Below are positions 10,801-17,492 of a stretch of DNA of 61,931 nt, one piece after another. Every line of letters starts with the position of its first letter. The first letter of the stretch is position 1. The stretch is from an uncultured Bacteroides sp. (GTDB lineage Bacteria > Bacteroidota > Bacteroidia > Bacteroidales > Bacteroidaceae): assembly GCA_946628545.1 (NCBI GenBank), contig CAMOWU010000006.1, forward strand, positions 1 to 61,931, given 5' to 3'. Both the position numbers and the translations under genes were made by a program. The notes under the pieces were generated by a model. That model was not told the origin of the DNA. It saw only the letters and a list, made by a program, of their open reading frames with translations, and made no database searches.

Positions 10801-12108
10801 TCCAACATCACCTTCAAGAACGGTACACTCAAGGCCACTGCAACTACAGCTCAGATGCTCATCCAGAACTACTGCAACCTGACCCTCACCGACGTTACTC
10901 TTGACGGTAGAGGACTCTCAGGATGGGCTTACGCACTCTCCAACAACTGCGGAACCATCAACCTGACTGGTTCAACCAGCATCATCGCTAAGGAAGGCGG
11001 ACGCGCGTTCGACACTTGCAAGTTCGGTTCTTATGCTATCCCGACTGTCAACATCAACACCACCGGTACCATCTCTGGTCCAATTGAGGCTACAGGCGGT
11101 AAGCTGAACATCGAGAACGGTAAGTTCGACGTGACTTGGAGCACAGACAGCCACTACGCAGCCGGCGACATCCAGGTAACCGGCGGTATCTACACTGCAG
11201 AAGTTCCTGAAGAGTACTGCGCCGAAGGCTATGTATGCACCGACAACGAGGATGAAGCCACCAAGGCCACTTATCCTTACACAGTGATGGAGAACGAGCT
11301 GGCAGGTGTATTCGACCTCGTGGACTGGGAGCCTTATCCCTACACAGGCGAGACCAAGAAGACTCCAAGAATCTCCTACACACGTGATACTACCCACGAT
11401 GGTAAGGTCATCGACAATCCTAACACATTCCGCAGCTGGTATGTACCTTTCGACTACACCATCAAGGCTGAAGACCTCGAGAGCGCTGAATTCTTCAAGA
11501 TTCACCTGATCGCCGCATCAGCAGAAGAAGGTGGTGAAGTAACCGACAACACTCAAGTGTTCATCCACATCGAAAGATTGAACGCAGGAGATAAGATGAA
11601 GGGTAACAGACCTTACGTAGTGAGGTACAAGGAAGCAGGAACCTACAAGTACGAAGAGGAGAACACCACCATCTACAAGGCAGATGCAGAAAGCTCACGC
11701 CTCTACATGGCTACTTCTGAGTGGGACTACAACTTCTACGGCACTTACGACAGTTTCCAGGCAACCAAGCCACTTGAGTGGATGTCGCTCAGCAAGAGTA
11801 CTGGTTCTATCATGATGAACGCAACAGCAGCCGCAAAACTCCAGCAGTACCGTTGGTATATCAGGGTAACAGCCAACACTATCAACGATGACTACTCGAA
11901 CATCCGCTTCGGATTCGTAGTCGATGGTGAGCAAGGCGAGGCCACCAGCATCTTCGCTGTTGAAGGCGAGGCTCAAGGCAGCGACGAGATCAGCGGCATC
12001 TACTCTGTCAACGGCACGAAGTACGGCACCACCATGGACGACCTCCAGAAGGGTGTGAACATCGTACGCTACAAGAACGGCACCACCAAGAAGGTACTCG
12101 TGAAGTAG
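4861..12108 (+). CDS. Giant secreted repeat protein, adhesin-like (beta-helix type)
   Basis: 2415 residues with a signal peptide ending VRAQ (near residue 24). About eight modules begin with the pattern VAxIGxxxYxTLxxAVxAA...GxTVTLL, at residues near 27, 396, 556, 818, 1071, 1391, 1641 and 1898. Each is followed by Asn/Thr/Gly-rich beta repeats such as TFKNGTI and TLTLENM, typical of right-handed beta-helix surface proteins. Two modules share a 96-bp segment with a single mismatch (9475-9570 and 10249-10344). The last 400 residues differ and end in GVNIVRYKNGTTKKVLVK, a terminal tail resembling secretion tails. Likely a cell-surface or released adhesin; the ligand is unknown. No catalytic motif seen. 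Confidence 0.8.
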   Translation: MGKNFKLLLSFLLCLLGMAGVRAQSNVAKVGTTEYATIQEAIDAWGPGKTLTLLANVTTSSTVTVEVNATKSTSNWTLDLGDYTWTANGCNAFQLYAAGGTVMNQNYGLKIYANQSGGITANGKYCIECKYDNSTAGYRPRLEIHGGTYTGSYVIYYNSLMWNSNSVSNGPSTHISKGNDGTEPVFNGNFAMAKCPITIYAGYFNGTTFNTYPVSSTANTNLNGGHFKTIAAFPSASNNKGIQFGNYKVFVKSDASIDIVNGAPATYEAKATKTLLLSTNQGVNYSDYVYYEKANDAIQKYSSGTIEIVLAPNVTATQSKTLSSSTLTIDATAEGSSYTGNVVLSSNNAKLVMKFPEGNGHYGVSVNSGTLHVVESIADGIVTRTYSRISTISNPEAKVGNTSYSTVYDAFYAVDGTTDNKTIVLQKDVTNAGIVTNGTATGGDGKTVATFDLNGKSIGIGSVAAGNNADYTLTIIDSSQDKTGTVTNSDASLFILALTGINDYSGTYTLKIQAGTWQFDPSNVVINGVTHNLVDEGYVARDNGNGTWTVGEVPPVAKYNNVNYPSLQAAIDAAEADDPADIVIDLLDDCTLDITAWDGTKNPLAIGTVNTKSITINGNDKKLTFIYKNSDWNNVATMNDAATKLILNNMAITHQLHPKSRGTWNGYDIGFNCAVELNNVTSDKALAFKNDATLKNVTITETHDYYGIWVSARGQNVSIDGLNLTSGRGIKIDDEYVDNPAKVTLDIANATFNTNKKSAILLKSAGGVEVTAGEGINISNAATDTENLVWVDEDKAEEYYKYTTTGATMVPETKESDYVAKLIDTDNTILGYYKALNKAVTTATEGQTVAILQANTYTLPGLPLNITVEGAVDGVVFNHTTAGNVASIPNGATFKNVTFNFGNVNYHGFQHAGTINMEDCTLNGLFFSYSDMNFTNCEFNQSNSDYHMWAYAGNLTYTGCTFTNSKTGKFLNVYNENGTTKYTVTVNNCKFVNEASAANKAALNVKATCGSKVLAYDVIINDCTTEGAFPETNWGDALVVLNSVAQVDDRTDSGVDNITVTQDGVLIYPVYVAQIGEQGYPTLQSAVNAAHEMTGDVTIELLKDIEGYSIVHQKAGLNLTIDGKEFTLNGQIIIDGDGRANGTETLTIQNFKFEGDGTNFCSRTSSFVEIPSTKTTGTPYYTNKYNYAHNITISDCSFTSTTDGLTMAAIRATSGAGAYNVVVSECTGTNLHSLAQLTGTTGGSFTNNTVTSSDSFLNLDGGAGEFTISGNNFTSIVEDGYGIREKGNSTDVITLTDNTFIVENGNAVVLGKNDTPSGTINIVSGIYVGDIANKAKAEATGKIVISGGHFSAPLGNSTYAQFIAEGLSGVNGIYATETPDAPNGIGEAVASVTEGTVVTNYASLESAIAAANDGATVTLLTNCTGNGIKVPQGKFTTGLTVDFANFTYTVDGSTVGSTGTETNGFQLLKDNKITFKNGTITSEKAKILVQNYSDLTLEGMTLTLNNAGYSSAYTLSNNNGKIVIDGSTINANPAGGFAFDVCRYSSYPSVNVTVKGESVINGDIEVYASGSDAKDGLGLTLEAGTFNGAIVLDATAKAILNATPEKAVITKDNTLTSVAAPADFKWVDNGDGTSTLAPCEYVAQIGDVKYESLAEAVAAVQDGETILMIADVPNAGGISVPSGKNFTVDFDGHIYTLNKPGAGSTGTETSGFQLLMNSNITFKNGTINISEDNLTPAVAPSKNIMRIIQNYANLTLDNMTIDGTNQYGGKDYVLSFNNGTSVIKDSKVIAGDDVIAFDVCRYSSYPSVNVTVKGESVINGDIEVYASGNDPKDGMYLTVEGGTINGKLRLTEEGATAITETSDKAAVKKNNDVDLDAPADFKWLDNNDGTSTLVPCEYICAIGTTKYETLADAVAAAGTNAATITLLTEAATDGVISGNGVVVPKGSNITFDLNGLTYNVSGETVGSSTTETQGFQLLKESNITFKNGTLKATATTAQMLIQNYCNLTLTDVTLDGRGLSGWAYALSNNCGTINLTGSTSIIAKEGGRAFDTCKFGSYAIPTVNINTTGTISGPIEATGGKLNIENGKFDVTWSTDSHYAAGDIQVTGGIYTAEVPEEYCAEGYVCTDNEDEATKATYPYTVMENELAGVFDLVDWEPYPYTGETKKTPRISYTRDTTHDGKVIDNPNTFRSWYVPFDYTIKAEDLESAEFFKIHLIAASAEEGGEVTDNTQVFIHIERLNAGDKMKGNRPYVVRYKEAGTYKYEEENTTIYKADAESSRLYMATSEWDYNFYGTYDSFQATKPLEWMSLSKSTGSIMMNATAAAKLQQYRWYIRVTANTINDDYSNIRFGFVVDGEQGEATSIFAVEGEAQGSDEISGIYSVNGTKYGTTMDDLQKGVNIVRYKNGTTKKVLVK
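9475..9570 (+). repeat. 96-bp intragenic direct repeat, copy A
   Basis: Starts ttcgacgtttgccgctac inside the adhesin-like gene. Identical to 10249-10344 except for one base (gactg versus gacag), which is silent. The surrounding modules are much more divergent. Confidence 0.9.
10249..10344 (+). repeat. 96-bp intragenic direct repeat, copy B
   Basis: Second copy of the segment at 9475-9570, 774 bp downstream and in the same reading frame (774 = 258 codons). Recombination between copies would delete exactly one module in frame. Confidence 0.9.
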
Positions 12109-12186
12109 TCCATCAGACCTCACGTGGGTGATTACTCACCCACCCTCTATACAACGACTGCAAGCTTGAAAGCTTGCAGCCGTTTT

Positions 12187-12334
12187 GTAGGGACGCGACG
12201 TGTCGCGTCCGCTATGACTCACCCCCAATGTACTACGTTCGCTATGATTCAACCCCAATGCACTACGTTCGCTATGATTCAGCCCCAATGTTCTACGTCC
12301 GCTATGATTCGGACGCGACACGTCGCGTCCCTAC
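12187..12334. repeat. Palindromic REP-like element, GTAGGGACGCG family, copy 2 with expanded centre
   Basis: The same 24-bp arms as the element at 4443-4524 (12187-12210 and 12311-12334), but the centre holds a 30-bp unit starting cgctatgattc repeated three times (12210-12239, 12240-12269, 12270-12299) plus an 11-bp partial copy. An open frame through it is a by-product of the repeat. Confidence 0.87.
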
Positions 12335-12439
12335 TCCTATGTTTCGCCTTATGAAATACCGACAAAGAGCATTTTAGGATATGTTTTATTTTTACAAGTA
12401 TATGTTTTATATTCTCAAATCAAAATAATAAAGAATGTT

Positions 12440-12447
12440 TACTTTTG
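12440..12447 (+). promoter_or_regulatory. -7 promoter box TACTTTTG
   Basis: Fits TAnnTTTG, 127 bp before the start of the LruC-like lipoprotein. The interval 12335-12574 otherwise shows only AT-rich sequence. Confidence 0.5.
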
Positions 12448-12574
12448 CATCGCAGTTTTGTACAGTGAAAGTAAGATGAAAAAGCACACCATGCTCTACC
12501 ACACTGTTATTACCACAAAAAAACCACTGATTGAGGAAAATAGATAATAAAATAATATATTAAAATTCATTGAA

Positions 12575-15500
12575 ATGAAATTAAGGAATTTTTTGAGGAT
12601 CATGATTCCTGTATGCGCACTTGCCACAGTGTCGTGTACGAACGAAGAGTTGATTCTGGAAGCCAGCCAGACTCAACGAGGAAGAGACTTCGCCCAGGCC
12701 TTCAAGGCCAGGTTCGACAACATCGACCCCAACCACACCTGGGTTGACGGAACGGTGGGCAAGGTTACAGTGACCACTGACGAGAAAGCCAATGTCGTCA
12801 TCTATGGTTTTGGTCGTAGCGACGGGAAAGCGCTCAGACTGAAGAGATGTGTCGTGGAAGGTACTCAGGAAGTGAAGTACGATATCCCTATGGGATGTAA
12901 GAGTGTCGTCATCCGAGCTTACAACAATCATGGGAACGAATACCGTTCACTTGACCCCACTAACGATAACGACGAGGCAGTCTTGCTGCTGAATCCTGCT
13001 ACAAGAGGTACTACAACCAACGGAATTAACGCCCGGGCACGTCAGGAAATTCCTAACGTATGGAACCAGTACGGCACCATGGCTCCATGGCAGACAAATA
13101 TACCAAATGTTCCAGGTATCATCTGCAAATTAGATGAATGCGATCATGACAGAGCTACACGAGTTTCTGAAGAAGGTGAAAATCAATGGCAATATCGTAA
13201 TGAGGATTTAGGCCTGTGCTTCTATTTCCTTGCCCGTAGTGATGTTTTCAACGACCCTCAGTATCCAGGCGATAATTATTGGTTCAATATGTATGCTCCA
13301 GACAAACCCATGGGTTACGCATATTGGTTGCCTACTTATTTGTTCAGCAGCGATGCTGACTTTATGGCAAAAACAGGTCTGTCGAATGGCGAATGGGATA
13401 AAGTCTGGGAGAATGGTGGAAACCATGCCCACACTATTCCTCTGAAACCTGACCAGACATACGACGACGCAAGTCCACGCTGGGGTATAAAGTGGTTCCC
13501 TAAAGGCCAGTACTATGTATTCAACCCATCAGGTAAGCGCGGATCTTGGTTCAACATCAATCACGACTCATACGATTACGGCCACTTCTATGTCTCAAAC
13601 ATTGACATCACCAACAAACCAACAGATGAAAACTCTGGTGGTGGTGCACTTCGTGCAACGCAGAGTTTCTATCAAAAGGAAATTCCAGCTGCACTTGCCA
13701 ACCAATTGCAGAGAATCGTGGTAACAGCTGAAGGCAATCCGGAACTTCTCAGAAGTTTCAATACCGATGCAGGTCTTATGACAACGGAAAAAGGTGAAGT
13801 GTCTGTGACATGGTTCTATTCAGAAACAACCACTCGTGACTATGTGGGTTATTACTATGTGAAGCATATCGATGGCGAAAGCAAGGAGGCTTATCGTGAA
13901 AGATGCGACAAGGCACCTAAATATCTGCTGCTTGAGGCAACTTGTACGGATGGCAGGACCCAGGGCGACACCTTCCCTCTGACTTTCTATGGAGAAAATG
14001 GTACCAGCACTCCCGATTTCGAATTCCCAGAAGGATATGACATCAACTTCTTTGTGCTACACGGAAGAGACAGTGGCGCTAAAATACCAAATCCTGGGAG
14101 TGGACCTAACTGCAATAAAGATAATTGGTATCCCGATAACGGAGGATGGAAAAGGGACGAATGGGAAACTGGAGACCCTACAGAAAGTTATGGCATTAAT
14201 GCTGTGATTCGTCCAGACTGGCTCAACAACAAGTATTCTTGGTTGTTCTGGGATACTGCTGTAGCCAAGAAACAATGGGATGAGGCCAACAACTGTTGGG
14301 TGAACAGGACATCCACTCAGGAGAACGGCTGGACACTCAATCCTTACTACTGCTGTTTCTCCCACGGTGGTAAGATAAATGATCCCACACTCTATCGCAT
14401 CGAAGAAATGGAATTTGGCTGGAGCGATAAGAAATTCGGCCTGCCCGACCATAGAATCCAAGAATGGTACGATGGCGACTACAAACCTATGGTGGCTTTC
14501 AAGTATGCTGGCGCTAATGTCGTTGGTTTTGAGGATACTCCTATTGAGCAATACAATGGACTCGACTGGAACGACTGTGTGTTTATCATCAACGGACCAT
14601 TCAACATACCTGAGATCGACGAAGGTGACCTCGCATTCTCCATGTGCATGGAGGACCTTGGTGACACCGACGACCTCGACTACAACGACCTCTATATGGT
14701 TGTGCTGCAAGGATGGGAAGAAATTGTGGCTACCCATGGATCTGATTTGACTACCATCGTTCGCCATAACCCAAGAGTGATTGTAGATATGGCTGGTGGT
14801 ATCCTTCCGTTGAAAATCACATACGAGGATGAATCACGTTCACACCTCAACCAGACGCTCTTCGACGATGTCCACAAGGCCTTCGGGCGCGTATATGCCA
14901 ACAATGAGATGAAATATGCTACTGTAGGCCAGAGATCGACCATCAACACCTTTGAGCCCAACAGCAGTGACCCAAAAAATCCACATAATGCACTGTCTGT
15001 AGAACCCGCATACTCGGCTGGTGAAATCTCAAAAGTCTCTTTCACCGACGGAGCTGTGGTGAGATGTACAAATGTGAGGTCACTGGGCAATCCTGAGGAT
15101 AATGGTCATATTGAAGCATCATTCGATGGAAGTAAATTCCAAGATGGAGAGCTTGCAGGATTCTCTATCATTGAGAACATCCCTAACTTCAGAATTTACG
15201 TGAAGTACAATGAGGGTGAGTCTAACGAGGAGACCGTATGTATCTCCGGTCCTAAGGACGTGGAAGTGAACATCGGTGGTAATACCGACAAGATTCCATA
15301 CGCTTTCTGGATTCCATCCAATGCTGTGAACGAGGAACAAAGTAATTTGCATCCAGAAGACAGAATACATCCGGGATTTGAGCGTCAGTTCATTGGCAAC
15401 TACCTTGATGGATTCAACCAATGGGTGGCCAACCAAGACGTTCATGGACAGAAGAGATGGTACGACTGGAAATGGGACACCAGCGATGCATGGCCATCCA

Positions 15501-15967
15501 ACAAACCCAATTCTGGAGGTACTGGCATCAATAAAACCATTGACTACTACAAGACATATTCGACTGATGGCTACTGGTCTTACGACGACGATAATTATTG
15601 CATCTATCTTGGTCCCGACCAGTTCAGGAATACTGAAGATGACACCAAAGAAGAAGTGCCTAAGAGCATCATTGTCAAAATCAACTTTGCCGATACGAAC
15701 CACCACTACTTCAGATTGATGACCCGAGACACCGAAGGAGCAGATCTTACAGTGACCACTATTGATGAAAGTGGTAGGACCACCGTTACAAAATTCATTG
15801 ACCCAAATGCCGGTGTGAATGGTGTAAGTGCTGAGGAGATGCAATATCTCATCGACCAGATTGCAGGTACAGGAGAAGGACAGGGACGAGGTTTGGCTAT
15901 TCTGTGGCCGAAAACAGCGACAGTGCCCAACTCATTCCAGATCCATTGCGAGTATGCAAATAAATAA
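12575..15967 (+). CDS. Large LruC-domain-like surface lipoprotein
   Basis: 1130 residues. The N-terminus has a lipoprotein signal with lipobox ATVSC (C21). An N-terminal region (NHTWVDGTVGKVTVTTD, about 48-65) is typical of Bacteroidetes LruC-type proteins. Around residues 660-720 there are two acidic motifs, LDWNDCVFIINGP and DLDYNDLYMVVLQG, of the calcium-binding DxDYND type seen in LruC/DUF4114 domains. Beta-rich throughout and likely exposed on the outer membrane. Function unknown; lipid anchoring and size suggest adhesion or binding. It stands alone between an upstream REP element and a strong terminator. Confidence 0.72.
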   Translation: MKLRNFLRIMIPVCALATVSCTNEELILEASQTQRGRDFAQAFKARFDNIDPNHTWVDGTVGKVTVTTDEKANVVIYGFGRSDGKALRLKRCVVEGTQEVKYDIPMGCKSVVIRAYNNHGNEYRSLDPTNDNDEAVLLLNPATRGTTTNGINARARQEIPNVWNQYGTMAPWQTNIPNVPGIICKLDECDHDRATRVSEEGENQWQYRNEDLGLCFYFLARSDVFNDPQYPGDNYWFNMYAPDKPMGYAYWLPTYLFSSDADFMAKTGLSNGEWDKVWENGGNHAHTIPLKPDQTYDDASPRWGIKWFPKGQYYVFNPSGKRGSWFNINHDSYDYGHFYVSNIDITNKPTDENSGGGALRATQSFYQKEIPAALANQLQRIVVTAEGNPELLRSFNTDAGLMTTEKGEVSVTWFYSETTTRDYVGYYYVKHIDGESKEAYRERCDKAPKYLLLEATCTDGRTQGDTFPLTFYGENGTSTPDFEFPEGYDINFFVLHGRDSGAKIPNPGSGPNCNKDNWYPDNGGWKRDEWETGDPTESYGINAVIRPDWLNNKYSWLFWDTAVAKKQWDEANNCWVNRTSTQENGWTLNPYYCCFSHGGKINDPTLYRIEEMEFGWSDKKFGLPDHRIQEWYDGDYKPMVAFKYAGANVVGFEDTPIEQYNGLDWNDCVFIINGPFNIPEIDEGDLAFSMCMEDLGDTDDLDYNDLYMVVLQGWEEIVATHGSDLTTIVRHNPRVIVDMAGGILPLKITYEDESRSHLNQTLFDDVHKAFGRVYANNEMKYATVGQRSTINTFEPNSSDPKNPHNALSVEPAYSAGEISKVSFTDGAVVRCTNVRSLGNPEDNGHIEASFDGSKFQDGELAGFSIIENIPNFRIYVKYNEGESNEETVCISGPKDVEVNIGGNTDKIPYAFWIPSNAVNEEQSNLHPEDRIHPGFERQFIGNYLDGFNQWVANQDVHGQKRWYDWKWDTSDAWPSNKPNSGGTGINKTIDYYKTYSTDGYWSYDDDNYCIYLGPDQFRNTEDDTKEEVPKSIIVKINFADTNHHYFRLMTRDTEGADLTVTTIDESGRTTVTKFIDPNAGVNGVSAEEMQYLIDQIAGTGEGQGRGLAILWPKTATVPNSFQIHCEYANK

Positions 15968-15987
15968 TCTAAGCTCTCTATAGCAAT

Positions 15988-16018
15988 CAGGCGCGGCCCA
16001 ATGGCCGCGCCTGTTTTT
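15988..16018 (+). terminator. Rho-independent terminator
   Basis: Perfect 11-bp GC-rich stem CAGGCGCGGCC / GGCCGCGCCTG with a 4-nt loop, followed by five T. It is 20 bp after the stop of the LruC-like gene. Confidence 0.92.
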
Positions 16019-16023
16019 CTTCT

Positions 16024-16102
16024 CCCTGGCATAAAAAGCCAGGGCACACTGCGCCAAAAGCAGACAGAGGCAACTCGGCACTGCACCAGAAACATCGAAA
16101 GC
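16024..16102 (+). repeat. RAYT left flank, 79-bp direct repeat copy
   Basis: Begins with the hairpin CCCTGGC-ataaaaa-GCCAGGG and ends cagaaacatcgaaagc. Matches 17320-17398 on the other side of the transposase gene, same orientation and length, with a few substitutions near cagacagagg. Confidence 0.9.
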
Positions 16103-16110
16103 CAGGGCAC

Positions 16111-16174
16111 ACTGCGCCAGAAGCAGACAGAGGCAACTCGGCACTGCGCCAGAAGCAGACAGAGGCAACTCGGC
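16111..16174 (+). repeat. 32-bp tandem duplication in RAYT left flank
   Basis: Two identical 32-bp units beginning actgcgccagaagcagac (16111-16142 and 16143-16174). A related third unit lies in the 79-bp repeat just before. The right flank holds a single diverged version. Confidence 0.85.
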
Positions 16175-16191
16175 ACTGCGGCTGCTACGGA

Positions 16192-16217
16192 CAGTGTGCG
16201 CGTGCATTCCATGCGCG
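16192..16217 (+). repeat. RAYT left flank, 26-bp terminal repeat copy
   Basis: Begins cagtgtgcgcgtgcattcc and is identical to 17454-17479. Together with a following gc at 16217-16219 it can fold into a small stem with loop TCC. It marks the inner end of the left flank and the outer end of the right flank. Confidence 0.85.
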
Positions 16218-16287
16218 CGAAAAGCAAAAAAAGCCTAAAAGCGCCAAAAAGGCACCTTCCATTCTTCTCTACTTCTTCTTTTTCTCT

Positions 16288-16295
16288 TATTTTTG
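16288..16295 (+). promoter_or_regulatory. -7 promoter box TATTTTTG of the transposase gene
   Basis: Fits TAnnTTTG and lies 15 bp before the ATG at 16311, so the transcript would have a very short leader. This also argues against the upstream TTG at 16293 as start, since it lies inside the box. Confidence 0.55.
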
Positions 16296-16310
16296 CTCAA
16301 AAAAAGCACC

Positions 16311-17315
16311 ATGCCAACAATGAAAGACACACCCACCAAATGCCCGCGCAATGCCGTCATCCACAGCATGAACCGACGCTGCGCTAACCATGACTACAAC
16401 GCCCCCGACACCTATATGGTCACCATCGTGACGAATCATCGCCGTCCCCTATTCGGCACATTGAAAGGCGACCCTACCCAACCACTCCACACCCCAGGAT
16501 GCGCACAAGTATGGCGTAGCGAACTGGGAAACATAATCCTGACGGAAGAAATACCAAAAATCAATCACTACTATCCCATGGTGGAGGTTTGGAAGGTCTG
16601 TGTCATGCCTGACCACCTGCACATCATCATCCGAGTGAACGAATGCTTGCCCAAAGGAAAGAAGTTGGGCGATATCATCAAAGGCTTCAAGCAAGGATGC
16701 AATAAGGCCTACAAACGCATCCTTCAAATATCAGACTTGACACTTTCACCACTCTTCGAAGAAAACTACTGCGACAAGATATTGAACAAATACGGGCAAC
16801 TCGATCACTGGAAAAACTACCTTGACGACAATCCCCGTCGTCTGATGATAAAAATGACTAATCCCGACCTCTTCACACGACGACACTTCCTGACCATAAA
16901 CGGTCAAGAATGTGTCGCCACGGGGAACGTTCTCCTCCTCAACATTCCCGACAAGCAGTTCGTAGTTGTCCATAGAAAGGATAGCGATACGGATTACCAA
17001 CGTAACATGGCTGCCTGGATGAAATGTGGAGAGAACTACGGTGTGCTTGTCGGAGCATTCATATCAGAACGAGAAAAAGCCGTTAAAAAGGCCGCCATTG
17101 AATGCGAGTATCCACTTATTCAGTTCACCAACGAAGACATGGGGCCTTTCTACAAACCACATGGACAAGATTTCGACCTGTGTGCTTCAGGGCGTTTGCT
17201 TCTGATCTCTCCTAAAACCAATAGCTTTAAGAAAAACAAAATAACAAGGGAGGAATGCTTGCATCTGAATGAACTCGCGGCAATCATTGCCAGTGATGAT
17301 TTCTCCTTGGCTTGA
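16311..17315 (+). CDS. REP-associated tyrosine transposase (RAYT) with extra C-terminal Rossmann-like domain
   Basis: About 334 residues from the chosen ATG. The N-terminal half is a Y1/IS200-type HUH nuclease: PDHLHIIIRV carries the metal-binding H102-L103-H104, and the probable catalytic tyrosine is Y170 in WKNYLDDNPRR, the RAYT form of YxxxNP. The C-terminal half (about 190-310) is not part of a minimal RAYT. GVLVGAFISEREKAV, the GPFYKPHG segment and CASGRLLLISP resemble DprA/Smf-type Rossmann sequences. Flanked on both sides by the same 79-bp and 26-bp repeats. RAYTs cut and spread REP hairpins as single strands. Fusion assignment is by eye and less certain than the transposase call. Confidence 0.82.
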   Translation: MPTMKDTPTKCPRNAVIHSMNRRCANHDYNAPDTYMVTIVTNHRRPLFGTLKGDPTQPLHTPGCAQVWRSELGNIILTEEIPKINHYYPMVEVWKVCVMPDHLHIIIRVNECLPKGKKLGDIIKGFKQGCNKAYKRILQISDLTLSPLFEENYCDKILNKYGQLDHWKNYLDDNPRRLMIKMTNPDLFTRRHFLTINGQECVATGNVLLLNIPDKQFVVVHRKDSDTDYQRNMAAWMKCGENYGVLVGAFISEREKAVKKAAIECEYPLIQFTNEDMGPFYKPHGQDFDLCASGRLLLISPKTNSFKKNKITREECLHLNELAAIIASDDFSLA

Positions 17316-17319
17316 TTTT

Positions 17320-17398
17320 CCCTGGCATAAAAAGCCAGGGCACACTGCGCCAAAAGCAGACGAAAGCAACTCGGCACTGCACCAGAAACATCGAAAGC
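17320..17398 (+). repeat. RAYT right flank, 79-bp direct repeat copy
   Basis: Starts 4 bp after the transposase stop with the same CCCTGGC-ataaaaa-GCCAGGG hairpin as 16024-16102. The placement suggests that it belongs to the mobile unit and may also stop transcription. Confidence 0.9.
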
Positions 17399-17411
17399 GC
17401 CAGAAGCAGAT

Positions 17412-17441
17412 GAAGGCCTCGAGGAGCTTCTCGAGGCCTTC
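17412..17441. repeat. 12-bp perfect hairpin in RAYT right flank
   Basis: GAAGGCCTCGAG / CTCGAGGCCTTC with a 6-nt loop. It is absent from the left flank and could be the imperfect-palindrome (REP) core or a bidirectional terminator between the transposase and the opposing gene. Confidence 0.75.
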
Positions 17442-17453
17442 GTTGTTTCGGGG

Positions 17454-17479
17454 CAGTGTGCGCGTGCATTCCATGCGCG
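17454..17479 (+). repeat. RAYT right flank, 26-bp terminal repeat copy
   Basis: Identical to 16192-16217. It ends 13 bp before the stop codon of the opposing unknown gene. Confidence 0.85.
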
Positions 17480-17492
17480 AAAAGAGATGCTA

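Noticed and set aside
12136-12377. Short repetitive frames (RYDSxPMxYV and NHSERSxLGL) in the 12.2-kb element
   Set aside because: They are translations of the 30-bp DNA repeat and palindrome arms; no start context or conserved protein.
16293-16310. Upstream TTG start for the transposase
   Set aside because: It lies inside the TATTTTTG box and adds no conserved residues; the ATG at 16311 is preferred.
15706-16387. Frames over the RAYT left flank with repeated QCALAF or RSRQRQLGT words
   Set aside because: They cross the terminator and the direct repeats in several frames, which indicates repeat DNA rather than protein.
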